Below are positions 8,251 through 16,700 of a DNA stretch of 64,000 bases, in pieces. Location of the stretch: the NCBI GenBank assembly GCA_964446935.1, contig CAYUQI010000001.1, forward strand, positions 62,001-126,000, given 5' to 3'. The notes below the pieces were generated by a model, which saw only the letters and a program-made list of their open reading frames with translations, was not told the DNA's origin and did no database searches. Made by a program: the position numbers and the translations under genes. This stretch comes from UASB124 sp964446935. GTDB taxonomy: Bacteria; Babelota; Babeliae; Babelales; RVW-14. The first letter of the stretch is position 1. Each line of letters starts with the position of its first letter.

Positions 8251-8751
8251 ATGAATATAATCAAAATAAAACATAATTTTTTAATACTTTTCTCATCAAT
8301 TGTTTTTACAATGCCCTTGTTGAATGGGATGCCGTCTAAAGCGATTAATTTTAAAGAATGTTATAGTTCTGAAAGCAAAACTCTCAATCTTACCAACCTT
8401 GGGATAACGCCAGCTTTTTTGAACGATAATCAACAATCTTTAAGAGATTTTATTGTCAAAAATTCCGTTCAAAAACTTGCTCTACAACGTAATGGGTTAC
8501 AACATATTCCAGTATCTATTCTGGGAATATTGTTGGAAAAGGAATCTCCTCTCAAGGAGATAAATATTGTATTTCCATTGGAAAGTATTGCTTATAAGGG
8601 CTTAAACCTTACTATTTTAAATCAAGCGGCAATTAATAAGATTCAAGAGATTCCTGATGGAGTTCTGGTAGATATAAGCGAAATTACTATATCCGGTGAA
8701 AAGGGGCCATCTTTGCTTGAATTCAAAGTGACCAAGAAAGAAGAACGTTGA
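8251..8751 (+). CDS. Small exported protein with leucine-rich-repeat-like segments
   Basis: 166 residues, not recognised as a known family. An N-terminal hydrophobic stretch (residues 8-26, NFLILFSSIVFTMPLLNG) looks like a signal peptide. Two segments have LRR spacing: KTLNLTNLGITPAFL and VQKLALQRNGLQHIPVSIL. They resemble repeats of LRR proteins found in host-associated bacteria, but the repeat number is too small for a full solenoid. It follows the exported nuclease-like gene by about 40 nt with an AAAGGAGATAAGG ribosome site, so the two are probably cotranscribed. A strong bidirectional hairpin terminates the unit. Confidence 0.6.
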   Translation: MNIIKIKHNFLILFSSIVFTMPLLNGMPSKAINFKECYSSESKTLNLTNLGITPAFLNDNQQSLRDFIVKNSVQKLALQRNGLQHIPVSILGILLEKESPLKEINIVFPLESIAYKGLNLTILNQAAINKIQEIPDGVLVDISEITISGEKGPSLLEFKVTKKEER

Positions 8752-8773
8752 TTTTATAAAGCCATCAAATAAT

Positions 8774-8805
8774 AAAAGCCCCGAGATTGCAATCTCGGGG
8801 CTTTT
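8774..8805. terminator. Bidirectional rho-independent terminator
   Basis: A perfect 32 bp palindrome: AAAAGCCCCGAGATTG followed by its exact reverse complement, ending in TTTT. It sits between two convergent genes that end at 8751 and 8829 and can serve both. Confidence 0.92.
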
Positions 8806-8828
8806 ATTATTTTTATATTGCAAGACTA

Positions 8829-9893
8829 TTAACGAGCTTGTAGCGCTGTTATTAAACGATCAGTATTATGACTAATATCACCGCTCGTTACTGGCTTTTG
8901 ATCATCAGGGATAGATTTCTTAAGCCCTAATGAGTTGAGAACACCGTCTTTTATGTTACCGCTCACCCAATCGATAAACATCTTGAAGCATATACCACCG
9001 GCGACAAAGCCAATGACGATTGCTACGATTTTCTTCATCTCAAGATCGCCGCTTGAAGTTTCAATTTTACGCATCAGCATTTCACCAAGGCTTTCTGCGA
9101 CTACTTTTGCATCTTTTGTTTCTTCCATGATGTTGTCAAACTTATCTTGTGATTGGTCAAAGAAGGTTTTTGCTTCTTGGTCGTTATTGTCAAGAAGCGT
9201 GAAATAAGTTTGCAAGAATGCTTTGTCTTCTGTGTCGAGCGTTGTTGGTGTAACAAATTCTACAAGAAGCAATGGTTTTGTTGCTGCAGGAACAATGTTC
9301 TTGGCAACAAAGTTTTTGAGTAAATATGTTTTGAGTGCCTTGAATTCATTGATGGAGCTCAAAACCCACTTCATTGGGAGTCCTTGGCAGTATTCATCAA
9401 CAAGAACCGTGCCTTTATATTCACCTGATGGCATCAATCCTATTGCTTTGAAATAGCCTTCAAGAAGAATGGCCATAACTGTGTCACGAAAGCCGGGACA
9501 TTTTTTATCAATTTGAATGCCACTGTCTGCAAATTTCATGGTGTGACGGACTACGCTTAGGGTTTCGAGATCAGAAGGTTTTGTTGCGAGCCAAAAGGTG
9601 CCATCTTGTTCTGTGCCGCACAGTATCATATCTACTTGGTTAAGAGATGGTTGGCATTTGATCATATAAGGATATTTTGCGCTATTTATGGCTTTAAAAT
9701 AAACGAATGATTGATCAATATTCTTATATTCTGGATATGTTGTTTTTTGTGCTTGATCAATGTTTTTGACTTCTTGATACATATTTGCTTGCTGTTGATC
9801 AGTGGCTTTTGTTTCTGTTTCGACGGCTTGTATCTGACAAGCGAATGTTGATGCGACAAGCAAGAAACTGCTTAATTGTCTGAAAAGTTTCAT
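8829..9893 (-). CDS. Exported protein of unknown function with C-terminal membrane anchor
   Basis: 354 residues, no recognisable family. A signal peptide spans residues 1-23 (ending ACQIQAVE). A Gln/Lys-rich stretch follows with two near-repeats, YQEVKNIDQ and YPEYKNIDQ. The middle is a globular region with three to four cysteines. A hydrophobic helix at about residues 289-308 (IVAIVIGFVAGGICFKMFI) probably anchors the protein, leaving a short tail of about 45 residues. This topology, large exported domain plus C-terminal helix, is unlike its neighbours. It stands alone, with about 200 nt of apparently non-coding sequence upstream. Confidence 0.6.
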   Translation of the reverse strand: MKLFRQLSSFLLVASTFACQIQAVETETKATDQQQANMYQEVKNIDQAQKTTYPEYKNIDQSFVYFKAINSAKYPYMIKCQPSLNQVDMILCGTEQDGTFWLATKPSDLETLSVVRHTMKFADSGIQIDKKCPGFRDTVMAILLEGYFKAIGLMPSGEYKGTVLVDEYCQGLPMKWVLSSINEFKALKTYLLKNFVAKNIVPAATKPLLLVEFVTPTTLDTEDKAFLQTYFTLLDNNDQEAKTFFDQSQDKFDNIMEETKDAKVVAESLGEMLMRKIETSSGDLEMKKIVAIVIGFVAGGICFKMFIDWVSGNIKDGVLNSLGLKKSIPDDQKPVTSGDISHNTDRLITALQAR

Positions 9894-10099
9894 ACAATCT
9901 CTCTCTTTTAACGAGTTAAACCAATAAACACACGATACCCTGGGTTCTTTGTGACGATTTTAACGATAAAATCTTTTACAATAGACGTCACCAATTGTAG
10001 GCAGATGAAAAGTTTTTTTCAAGTGAAACATAGCGTTTTACCACTTTAAAAGCTCTTTTATGAATAGTTTTTACTTTTTGTAATTTGCCTAAAGAGTGA

Positions 10100-11149
10100 T
10101 TAGCCCTTTATTTTTACAAACCAGACAATCCCTACAAAGATGATGAGTATAAGATAGGGAACAATCATGAGCCATACCCATGGACCTTGTTTACTGAGAG
10201 TGTCTCCAATGACTGATGCTGTAATAAATAAGGGGTATGTACTGAGTGCGGCTACCCATTGAACATAGGAACTTGAAAAGAGCATAAACAAACATACGGT
10301 TACCAATGGATACAGCAAAAGTTGAAGATAATACAACATCTTGGCAAATAATTGCCCAAGAAGTTCATTATAAATTCCTACAGGAAGTACGTTTTTGTAG
10401 AGAATAAGCTTGGTTGTTAGGGTTGTTAATGTTTGGTTTTCAGCATTAAGCCGTAGCTGTGCAAAGAGTGCTGGCGCAGTTATGACCATGTTGGTACAGC
10501 TGTGTTCTTTTTGTTCTTCAACTTCAACGATTGAACCGATTGGAATGGTAATGGTTTGTTGCTGCGGATTAACGGTAAAATAATCAGCTTTGATCAGTCG
10601 GTGAAGCATGAATGAAGAATTCATGGTGATAACAAGCAATCTGTGCCCTTGGTGTTTTTTTAAATCAAGAACGTCACAATAAAAAAAGGTATTTGTATCA
10701 AGTTCAAGCCACGCATTGGTAATCAATTGTGGTTTGGGGTCTTGTTTAAGTTTTTCATATTTAAACTGTTCAGCCTTAAACGCCAATGGGCTGACATATG
10801 ATTCATAGGTGATAAATGCTGTTATGCTGACGATTAACCCCATACTTAGCGCAAAAGTTAAGAGCCGAGAGGGTATGTATGAGAGGAGTTGCAGGGTTTC
10901 CCATTCATGGCGCTGATATAGTTCTTTAAGGAGTAAGCAAAGTGCAAGCCACATGCTGATAGGCAGGACGTCGAATACTGTAGGTATAAAGTTGAGACTT
11001 AAAAAATGCAAAATTGTTGAGGCTGTTACGTGTTTAGCGCGAACAAGTTTCTCAAAAAATTCTATAAAATTGAATAGAAATGCGAGTAAAAGATCCAGCC
11101 CTGTGAGAAACAAGAAAAAGCGGCGTGCTAAGTACCAAAATATGAGCAT
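10100..11149 (-). CDS. LptF/LptG-family permease (YjgP/YjgQ)
   Basis: 349 residues. Three N-terminal and three C-terminal membrane helices flank a roughly 150-residue periplasmic beta-jellyroll region, the layout of LptF and LptG. These form the inner-membrane part of the LptB2FG lipopolysaccharide transporter. Family features are the N-terminal YLARRFFLFLTGLDLLLAFL helix and the DVLPISMWLALCLLLKELYQRHEWETL segment, equivalent to the coupling region. LptF cannot be told from LptG here; the second subunit is not in this window. It is downstream of glmM and DUF502 with a 4 nt gap, indicating an envelope operon. The presence of the system argues for a diderm envelope. Confidence 0.85.
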   Translation of the reverse strand: MLIFWYLARRFFLFLTGLDLLLAFLFNFIEFFEKLVRAKHVTASTILHFLSLNFIPTVFDVLPISMWLALCLLLKELYQRHEWETLQLLSYIPSRLLTFALSMGLIVSITAFITYESYVSPLAFKAEQFKYEKLKQDPKPQLITNAWLELDTNTFFYCDVLDLKKHQGHRLLVITMNSSFMLHRLIKADYFTVNPQQQTITIPIGSIVEVEEQKEHSCTNMVITAPALFAQLRLNAENQTLTTLTTKLILYKNVLPVGIYNELLGQLFAKMLYYLQLLLYPLVTVCLFMLFSSSYVQWVAALSTYPLFITASVIGDTLSKQGPWVWLMIVPYLILIIFVGIVWFVKIKG

Positions 11150-11153
11150 TTTA

Positions 11154-11819
11154 TCAAAGTTTTTTAATTGATTCTGGGGTGATTAATCCGCATGAAACCA
11201 GTGTTTTGATAGCTTCTTCAAAGGTAATGTCAGTATAAACAAGATCACTTTCAGGCATGATAAAAAAGAATCCACTTGTTGGGTTTGGAGAATGAGGCAT
11301 AAAAACTTTTACGTAACGTTCACCAGGATAATGTCGAGCTGCATCTGGAATTATTTTTTCATAGGACTGCTCAGCGCTTTCAAGTAAAAAAGCTAAATGA
11401 AATTGCCCTTTCTGTGGATACGGAATGAGCACGACTCTTTTTTGTGCTGCAGCTACCGTAGTCTCCGGGACTCTGAAGAAATCGACTACTATTTTCGCGG
11501 ATGAATAAACAATTCTTATGAGTGGAATGCGACTGATGAGTCCCTCAAAATAATGAATGATCTGGTGAGCAATGAATATTTTAAGAATAACCCCAATGGT
11601 CAATATTAAAACCATGGCTATGATAAAATCAGCACCAGGAATGAGTCGCAAGAAGGTTGGTTCTAATTGATAAATTGGCGCAATGGTGCGGACAACAACG
11701 TTGTAGAGGAAGTGGATGAAAAAGAGCGTTGCTGCAATCGGAATGATAGTAAAAAGACCACTTAAAAACAGCGTTTTAAAGTGTGATCCTGTTTTCTTTA
11801 AAAAATCTAAGATATCCAC
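11154..11819 (-). CDS. DUF502-family membrane protein
   Basis: 221 residues. Two hydrophobic segments occur near residues 18-45 (LSGLFTIIPIAATLFFIHFL) and 64-84. The C-terminal half has the family's hallmark HSPNPTSGFFFIMPESDL followed by a segment equivalent to SVEDALKLVISGG (TFEEAIKTLVSCGLITPE). The function of DUF502 proteins is not established. The GTG start at 11819 is supported by AAAGGAGAAC 8 nt upstream. It lies between glmM (12 nt upstream) and the LptF/G permease (4 nt downstream), so a link to envelope assembly is likely but inferred. Confidence 0.85.
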   Translation of the reverse strand: MDILDFLKKTGSHFKTLFLSGLFTIIPIAATLFFIHFLYNVVVRTIAPIYQLEPTFLRLIPGADFIIAMVLILTIGVILKIFIAHQIIHYFEGLISRIPLIRIVYSSAKIVVDFFRVPETTVAAAQKRVVLIPYPQKGQFHLAFLLESAEQSYEKIIPDAARHYPGERYVKVFMPHSPNPTSGFFFIMPESDLVYTDITFEEAIKTLVSCGLITPESIKKL

Positions 11820-11831
11820 AATCGTTCTCCT

Positions 11832-13184
11832 TTACAGTGAGGCCTGCCTTAATGCTTCTTGCAATTCAAAAGCAAGGCGATGAGCAAGCGTTTCTGCCTC
11901 ATGGTGCGTTGTTGCTTCTGTCATTACACGAAGCAGGTTTTCAGTGCCAGAATACCGTACAAGTATTCTGCCTGCAGTAATTTTTTCTTCATGATTTTTG
12001 ATAATTTGGGAAAAAGGATTTAGCGAAAGATCCTTTTTTTGGATAACAGGAACATTAACGAGTACCTGGGGGAATTTTTCAAATGTTTTCATTTCCCAGT
12101 TTTTGTTTTCAATAATGGTTTCAAGTATTTTGAGTGCGGCAAAAATACCATCACCCGTTGCTAAATAATCACGTATGAGTATGTGTCCTGTCTGTTCGCC
12201 GCCAAGTGGAAGATTTTCCTCTTTAAGTTTGGCAGCAACGTATTTATCACCAACATTGGCTCGTATAAGTTGACGATTCTGCTGTTTAAGGTATTCCTCA
12301 AAACCTTGGTTGGTCATAATGGTGCCTACAATTTTAGGTACCGTGAGATAGGCTGGATGTTGTGAAAGAAGGGCAAGCATTTCATCTCCATCCTTGAGAT
12401 GGCCGTGATGGGTAACGGCGATTACTCGGTCACTGTCACCATCAAAGGCAAACCCGCAGTTGGCTCCATGTCGTTTAACAGCGTCGATGAGAGCCTCAGG
12501 GTGGAGTGAGCCACAGTGTTGATTAATGTTTGTTCCATTTGGCTCGTGGGCTATTGAAAAGACATTGGCTCCTAACGCTTTGAAAATAGCAGGTGCATGT
12601 TCACTAGCTGCGCCGTTAGCACAATCAAGTACTACGTTAACTTTTTTTAAGAAATTGGCTGGGAATAGAGACAAAACCTTTTGCTGGTAGGTATGTCCAG
12701 CATCAAGCCACAATGATGGCTTATGGTGATCATTGTCTTCATGGGTTAGAAATCGTTCAAAATTTAGGCTGATTAAACGTTCGTCATCCGGTGATAGTTT
12801 GCAGTGGGTGGCATCAAAAATTTTAATACCGTTGTCTTTATAGGGGTTGTGGGAGGCGGAGATAACAATTCCCGCATCGAACCCGGTATTATAAAAAATA
12901 AGGTGATAAACGGCAGGGGTAGTAATAACACCGCCATCTAAAACAAATGCTCCCTGGTCAAGCATTCCATGACAGAGAGAGGCTTTAATGCGGGGGCCAG
13001 ACTCCCGTGTGTCCATACCTATAAGAAATTGGGGGTTGGGTTTGTTATATACCGTTTGTGCCCATGCAGCGATTGCTCTCCCTAGCGCATAAAGTGCTTG
13101 ATTGGTGAAGGGAAACTCGTCTGCACATCCTCTAATACCATCGGTACCGAAGGCTATAATTTTTTGTATGATGTTTTCAGTCAT
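11832..13184 (-). CDS. glmM: Phosphoglucosamine mutase
   Basis: 450 residues, the usual length. Converts glucosamine-6-phosphate to glucosamine-1-phosphate for UDP-GlcNAc, peptidoglycan and lipid A. Four phosphohexomutase signatures are present: FGTDGIRG at 12-19, the phosphoserine loop ISASHNPYKDNGIKIF with Ser111, the Mg-binding DGDSDR loop (Asp248, Asp250, Asp252), and RYSGTENLLRVM near the C-terminus. First gene of a leftward operon with DUF502 and LptF/G. GlmM rather than a phosphomannomutase is indicated by the FGTDGIRG start and GEQTGHI segment. Confidence 0.95.
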   Translation of the reverse strand: MTENIIQKIIAFGTDGIRGCADEFPFTNQALYALGRAIAAWAQTVYNKPNPQFLIGMDTRESGPRIKASLCHGMLDQGAFVLDGGVITTPAVYHLIFYNTGFDAGIVISASHNPYKDNGIKIFDATHCKLSPDDERLISLNFERFLTHEDNDHHKPSLWLDAGHTYQQKVLSLFPANFLKKVNVVLDCANGAASEHAPAIFKALGANVFSIAHEPNGTNINQHCGSLHPEALIDAVKRHGANCGFAFDGDSDRVIAVTHHGHLKDGDEMLALLSQHPAYLTVPKIVGTIMTNQGFEEYLKQQNRQLIRANVGDKYVAAKLKEENLPLGGEQTGHILIRDYLATGDGIFAALKILETIIENKNWEMKTFEKFPQVLVNVPVIQKKDLSLNPFSQIIKNHEEKITAGRILVRYSGTENLLRVMTEATTHHEAETLAHRLAFELQEALRQASL

Positions 13185-13414
13185 GACGATATCCTGTGTA
13201 CATTCAAAAGTTACGCGTTAGCTTTGAAGCCCTGCTTCATTCCTCCATGGCCGATCCGTTCCGTCTTCGCTAAAGTTACGGCGCGATGTTCCCATTCGCG
13301 TTTGTATCGGGCTTCTAAACCGTTGTTTTCCTGGCGAAGGCGAATAAATCGTTTTCTTCATTGTAGCCATTGTGCTAGAATAATACAAAGGATTTGACGC
13401 AGAAGGTGTAAAAA

Positions 13415-14062
13415 ATGAATAATTTTTTTTGGTTTAAATGTTTTATTGTGGGGGTATCAGCGGCTTCTGCTGTTGGACCAATTTTTGTATTAACCTTTAA
13501 CAATGGTGCTTTAAAAGGCTTTAAAAAGGGATTTTTTACCGCACTGGGGGCGGCATTGGGTGATGGCTCATTGTTGTTATTGGGATTGGCAGGGATTCTA
13601 AGCATTCTTGAAGAATCATTACGGTACCAAGTAATTATTGATTTCTTAGGCGGCTTTTTATTAGTTATTTTTGGTATTTCTATGTTAGTTCGTCATGTTA
13701 GAACAGAGCCTTCTGTGGCTCCTGGACCTGTTTTAATTACCATGGGAAAAACGTTCTTATCAACTGTTCTTAATCCCCTTACAATATTCTTCTTTATATT
13801 TATCAGTACACAACTTCTTACGGAGAAAGAAGCGCTTTTGTCTAAAGGGCAAGTTGTGATGGGTGGTTTATTGACAATGTTGGGCTCTTTATCTGTTCTT
13901 TCTTTAGTTGCTTACATTGCTAGCCATCTAGGCAGAGCCATCAATCCGCGTCATCTGCGTTATGTTTCTATTGTTACAGGCTGTATTATTCTTGGTATAG
14001 GGGGCTATTTTTTCTTTGATGCAGTCAAAGTAATCATGGATATTCGTGCCGGGTGGATGTAA
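13415..14062 (+). CDS. LysE/RhtB-family amino-acid exporter
   Basis: 215 residues with about six membrane helices. The opening FIVGVSAASAVGPIFVLTFNNGALKGFKKG and the conserved FFTALGAALGDGSLLLLGLAG helix fit LysE-type translocators (the usual motif is GPG-P...R.G...G..A..G...G). The Leu/Phe-rich C-terminal helices also match. Such proteins export amino acids or small metabolites; the substrate is not predictable. It is a single-gene unit: about 230 nt of non-coding sequence lies upstream and a strong terminator immediately downstream. Confidence 0.85.
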   Translation: MNNFFWFKCFIVGVSAASAVGPIFVLTFNNGALKGFKKGFFTALGAALGDGSLLLLGLAGILSILEESLRYQVIIDFLGGFLLVIFGISMLVRHVRTEPSVAPGPVLITMGKTFLSTVLNPLTIFFFIFISTQLLTEKEALLSKGQVVMGGLLTMLGSLSVLSLVAYIASHLGRAINPRHLRYVSIVTGCIILGIGGYFFFDAVKVIMDIRAGWM

Positions 14063-14090
14063 TATTTCTAAAAAAATGTTTATAAAAAAA

Positions 14091-14116
14091 AGAGGGCCGG
14101 CAACCGCCGGCCCTCT
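14091..14116. terminator. Bidirectional rho-independent terminator
   Basis: An 11 bp perfect GC-rich stem (AGAGGGCCGGC and its complement) with a 4 nt AACC loop, flanked by A-run and T-run. It separates the convergent LysE-type exporter gene and the S24-like regulator gene. Confidence 0.95.
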
Positions 14117-14137
14117 TTTTTTTATATTTTCAATGGA

Positions 14138-14809
14138 CTATATAAATCTCTGATAGCGGTAAATAACTTTACCAATAACCCTGAAGTGATCTTTGCCTTT
14201 AACCAAAGCAACGGGAGGGGTTTTGTGGTTGACTGATTCAAGCACCACAAACTCTTCCATATAGGTTACTTGCATGATAGTTCTGGTTGGATTTTCATTG
14301 CCATATTCCACGGCAGCAGCATCTCCTGAACGAGTCCAGGTTTCAGGTGATATGACAACATAATCGCCTTTAATAAAATTGGGCGCCATGGCATTGTTTT
14401 CAATACAAAGACAAAATGCTGCTTCATCATTACAGTTGGCCACTGGGACAAAAATATCCTTGTAACCCGTTGTTACTTGCATAAGTTGATTGTTGTAAGG
14501 AGATGGATTTGTAGGAATATCCCCGGTCACTGGTACCACTTTGAGCTGCAAATCAATATTGGCACTCTCTGGCATTTTTACCGTTGTTTCAACATTATCA
14601 GTGCGGGTGCGTCGTTGAGCAAAGAGATCAACAGGGTTGGTTCCAAACGCCATTGCAAGCTTTTTAAGTGCATCTTCATTCCAGCGTCGAGTTCCATTTT
14701 TAATGTGTGTTAAATAACTTTCAGAAAGACCTGTTTTTTCTGCCAAAACCTTAGTTGTCCATCCACGCTCTCGAAGCAACTCTTTGACACGAAGCTCAGT
14801 TGTTGACAT
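14138..14809 (-). CDS. XRE-type repressor with an S24/LexA-like domain lacking the catalytic dyad
   Basis: 223 residues. Residues 5-65 are a helix-turn-helix of the XRE/Cro type (WTTKVLAEKTGLSESYLTHIKNGTRRW). Residues 90-223 have the S24 peptidase-like fold of CI/LexA repressors. Where LexA has Ser in VSGMSM this protein has IENNAM (Ala140). The catalytic Lys strand reads PTRTIMQ with Thr177 at the Lys position. The usual Ala-Gly cleavage site is replaced by VTGDIPTN. Self-cleavage is therefore not expected; the domain may only dimerise or sense a ligand. No prophage genes are nearby, so the target regulon is unknown. It is expressed from its own predicted upstream promoter. Confidence 0.85.
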   Translation of the reverse strand: MSTTELRVKELLRERGWTTKVLAEKTGLSESYLTHIKNGTRRWNEDALKKLAMAFGTNPVDLFAQRRTRTDNVETTVKMPESANIDLQLKVVPVTGDIPTNPSPYNNQLMQVTTGYKDIFVPVANCNDEAAFCLCIENNAMAPNFIKGDYVVISPETWTRSGDAAAVEYGNENPTRTIMQVTYMEEFVVLESVNHKTPPVALVKGKDHFRVIGKVIYRYQRFI

Positions 14810-14914
14810 ACAAATCCCCTTCTTTGGTTGTAATTTAAGAATTTTAAACTTTCTAAATTTGTATACCCTACTATAAACAATGACAGCCAGAAAAGCCAGA
14901 AAATTTCAACCAGA

Positions 14915-14944
14915 ATCATAAAAAAAAATGTTACATCAAGTCAA
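14915..14944 (-). promoter_or_regulatory. Predicted promoter of the XRE/S24-like regulator
   Basis: On the minus strand, TTGACT (14939-14944) and TATGAT (14915-14920) separated by 18 nt, the spacer containing a T9 tract. The predicted leader is about 100 nt. Autoregulation is common for such repressors, but no clear operator repeat was identified. Confidence 0.45.
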
Positions 14945-15026
14945 ATTCATTTAGCACAAAGATTTCGGTAAGAAAAAATGGAAAAAATATGCTACCATGA
15001 TGAGCAATGATAAAGGAAATGGTTTT

Positions 15027-15719
15027 ATGGCGGTATATAAAGAAAAAATCACTAAAAATTTTTTCGAAAAGAAAGCATGGGAACAGGGACATTATACTTG
15101 CGGGCTTGATGAGGTCGGTCGAGGTTGCTTGGCAGGGCCGCTTGTTGTAGGTGCTGTTGTTATTCCACCATATACCAACTACCGTTTGCTTAAAGATTCC
15201 AAAGTTTTAACAGCAGAGGAACGGCTTAAGGCCTTTGCTTGGATCGATAAGCATTGTTCGTGGTCGATAGCCTTTGCCAATCATAAAGTGATTGATTCAA
15301 TCAATATTTATCAGGCTACGCTGTATGCTATGCGACGTGCGTATCTTCAACTTCTTGAAAAGTTACCATTTCCCGTCGAAAAATTAAAATATGTGCTTAT
15401 TGATGCTATGCCATTGAGCCTTGATGCATCGTTTACCCATTCTGCGCTTGAGTATTATCATTTCCCTCATGGAGAACGCTTATCTGCCTCTATTGCCGCA
15501 GCCTCAATTGTTGCTAAAGTTATGCGAGACCAATTGATGGAGGTCATGGCACAGTATTTTCCTGTGTTTGGTTTTGAACAGCATAAAGGGTATGCAACAC
15601 AGCAACATATCTCGGCGCTTTTATCTCAAGGTCCAACTATTATTCATCGTCATAGTTTTATTCAGAATATAAAATCAGAAGCTGATATTCAGGAAGCATT
15701 ACAACAGTCGTTGTTTTAG
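15027..15719 (+). CDS. rnhB: Ribonuclease HII
   Basis: 230 residues from the ATG at 15027, chosen because AAAGGAAAT lies about 7 nt upstream; in-frame ATGs at 14997 and 15000 lack a ribosome site. Cleaves RNA of RNA-DNA hybrids and single ribonucleotides in DNA. Motifs: GLDEVGRG with Asp28 and Glu29, LKDSK, LIDAMPL with Asp126, and SIAAASIVAKVMRD followed by GYATQQH. The segment just before the SIAAAS helix reads HGERLS, where the family usually has GD; the fourth acidic ligand therefore appears as Glu150 instead of Asp. This is a conservative change and activity is still expected. Confidence 0.93.
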   Translation: MAVYKEKITKNFFEKKAWEQGHYTCGLDEVGRGCLAGPLVVGAVVIPPYTNYRLLKDSKVLTAEERLKAFAWIDKHCSWSIAFANHKVIDSINIYQATLYAMRRAYLQLLEKLPFPVEKLKYVLIDAMPLSLDASFTHSALEYYHFPHGERLSASIAAASIVAKVMRDQLMEVMAQYFPVFGFEQHKGYATQQHISALLSQGPTIIHRHSFIQNIKSEADIQEALQQSLF

Positions 15720-15856
15720 GATTGAGTGAACATTAGGTGATCGGTGTTATCAGTGAATAAACTTTTTGTTGGTTGTGAGAATACATGTCGTGCGTTATTC
15801 CCGCGGGAACACACTGTTGTCCGGAAAATTTTTGAAATAGCTGTTTGGGTTGTGAT

Positions 15857-15887
15857 GTCGTCCCGGCCTCCGAGCCGGGATCCAGGC
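15857..15887 (+). repeat. Dispersed palindromic element, copy A
   Basis: GTCG followed by stem TCCCGGC, loop CTCCGA, stem GCCGGGA, then TCCAGGC. The flanks GTC(G/A)T and ATC(C/T)AG(G/T)C are shared with copies at 15957-15985 and 35818-35846 although the stem sequence differs. Confidence 0.8.
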
Positions 15888-15956
15888 AATACTTTCAGCT
15901 TGTACTCACGATTTATTGCGTCCATATAAAACACGCAAGTTTAAGCAGGGAGCTTT

Positions 15957-15985
15957 GCCTAGATTCCCGCTTTCGCGGGAATGAC
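15957..15985 (-). repeat. Dispersed palindromic element, copy B
   Basis: Read on the minus strand: GTC, stem ATTCCCGC, loop GAAA, stem GCGGGAAT, then CTAGGC. This matches the very widespread bacterial motif GTCATTCCCGCGAAAGCGGG followed by AATCCAG. Confidence 0.85.
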
Positions 15986-16091
15986 GTAGAAACAGATTCG
16001 ACCAATACCTGAATTTTTTTCTGTACAGGAATACATTTTCAGGGAATGACGAAAAAAGTAGAGTGTAAATTATGTTGAGAGGCTCATCAAA

Positions 16092-16700
16092 ATGAAAACT
16101 AGTTTTGCAGAAGTCATTGAAAGTTGTCTTGATCACTACACGGCGCAAACGTGGAAATGGGATGACTATCCTCAATATGGTTCGCTTGTCAGTGTTTCAG
16201 ATGCATCAAAAACAATATTTGGTCTGGTAACACATGTTCAAACCGGCTCAATTGACCCAACCAGAACTCCTTTTGCGTATCAAAAAACAGAGGAAGAGTT
16301 GCAGGCAGAACAGCCACAAATCTTTGAATTTTTAAAAACAACCTTTTCGGTGCAGGTATTGGGATACCAGCTCAAAGGAGATGAGCGAATTCTGTATCTA
16401 GTTCCGCCAACGCCAAGCAAGATTCATAGCTTTGTTGCTACCTGTCCCCCTCATGTTAATGCACAATTCTTTTCCAAGACCGATTACTTGCATGTTTTGT
16501 TTGCCTTTGCCGCCAGTGTTCCCAATCTTGATGAGTTGTTGTTGGTTCTGATCAAGCAATTGGTTGATTGTAAGGTTTTTGATGCCTCATACCTTGATGC
16601 ATTCAGTCAAACCTTTACACTTTTAAGTGGCAATAATTACCGACGACTTAAATCGTTGCTTAATCGTGTTGAACCTCTTTTATTGGCAGGTAATGTATGA
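16092..16700 (+). CDS. HAS-barrel-like protein of unknown function
   Basis: 202 residues. The first half resembles the N-terminal HAS-barrel of HerA/FtsK-type DNA translocases and related proteins: a SLVSVSDASKTIFGLVTHVQ strand pair, the PFAYQKTEEELQAEQP segment, a FLKTTFSVQVLGY strand, and LVPPTPSKIHSFV. No P-loop ATPase domain follows, so this would be a stand-alone barrel with a helical C-terminal half. HAS-barrels typically mediate protein assembly. The stop overlaps the pgeF start (ATGA), indicating translational coupling to that gene. The assignment rests on pattern similarity and is moderate. Confidence 0.6.
   Translation: MKTSFAEVIESCLDHYTAQTWKWDDYPQYGSLVSVSDASKTIFGLVTHVQTGSIDPTRTPFAYQKTEEELQAEQPQIFEFLKTTFSVQVLGYQLKGDERILYLVPPTPSKIHSFVATCPPHVNAQFFSKTDYLHVLFAFAASVPNLDELLLVLIKQLVDCKVFDASYLDAFSQTFTLLSGNNYRRLKSLLNRVEPLLLAGNV

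Larger units (their letters stand above)
15720..16091. other. Intergenic region rich in short palindromes
   Basis: 372 bp without a credible gene. It holds a 12 bp perfect palindrome TTCCCGCGGGAA (15798-15809), two full copies of a roughly 30 bp palindromic element (15857-15887 and 15957-15985), and a degenerate partial copy ending GGGAATGACG near 16040. A 61-codon open frame here is explained by these repeats and is not called. Confidence 0.75.

Noticed and set aside
13185..13414. Possible small gene upstream of the LysE-type exporter
   Set aside because: The open frame across this gap begins inside glmM on the opposite strand and has no ribosome site; the region is better read as non-coding with decayed repeats.
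15744..15929. 61-codon open frame between rnhB and the HAS-barrel-like gene
   Set aside because: The frame is made of palindromic repeats, has no ribosome site and no recognisable protein signal.
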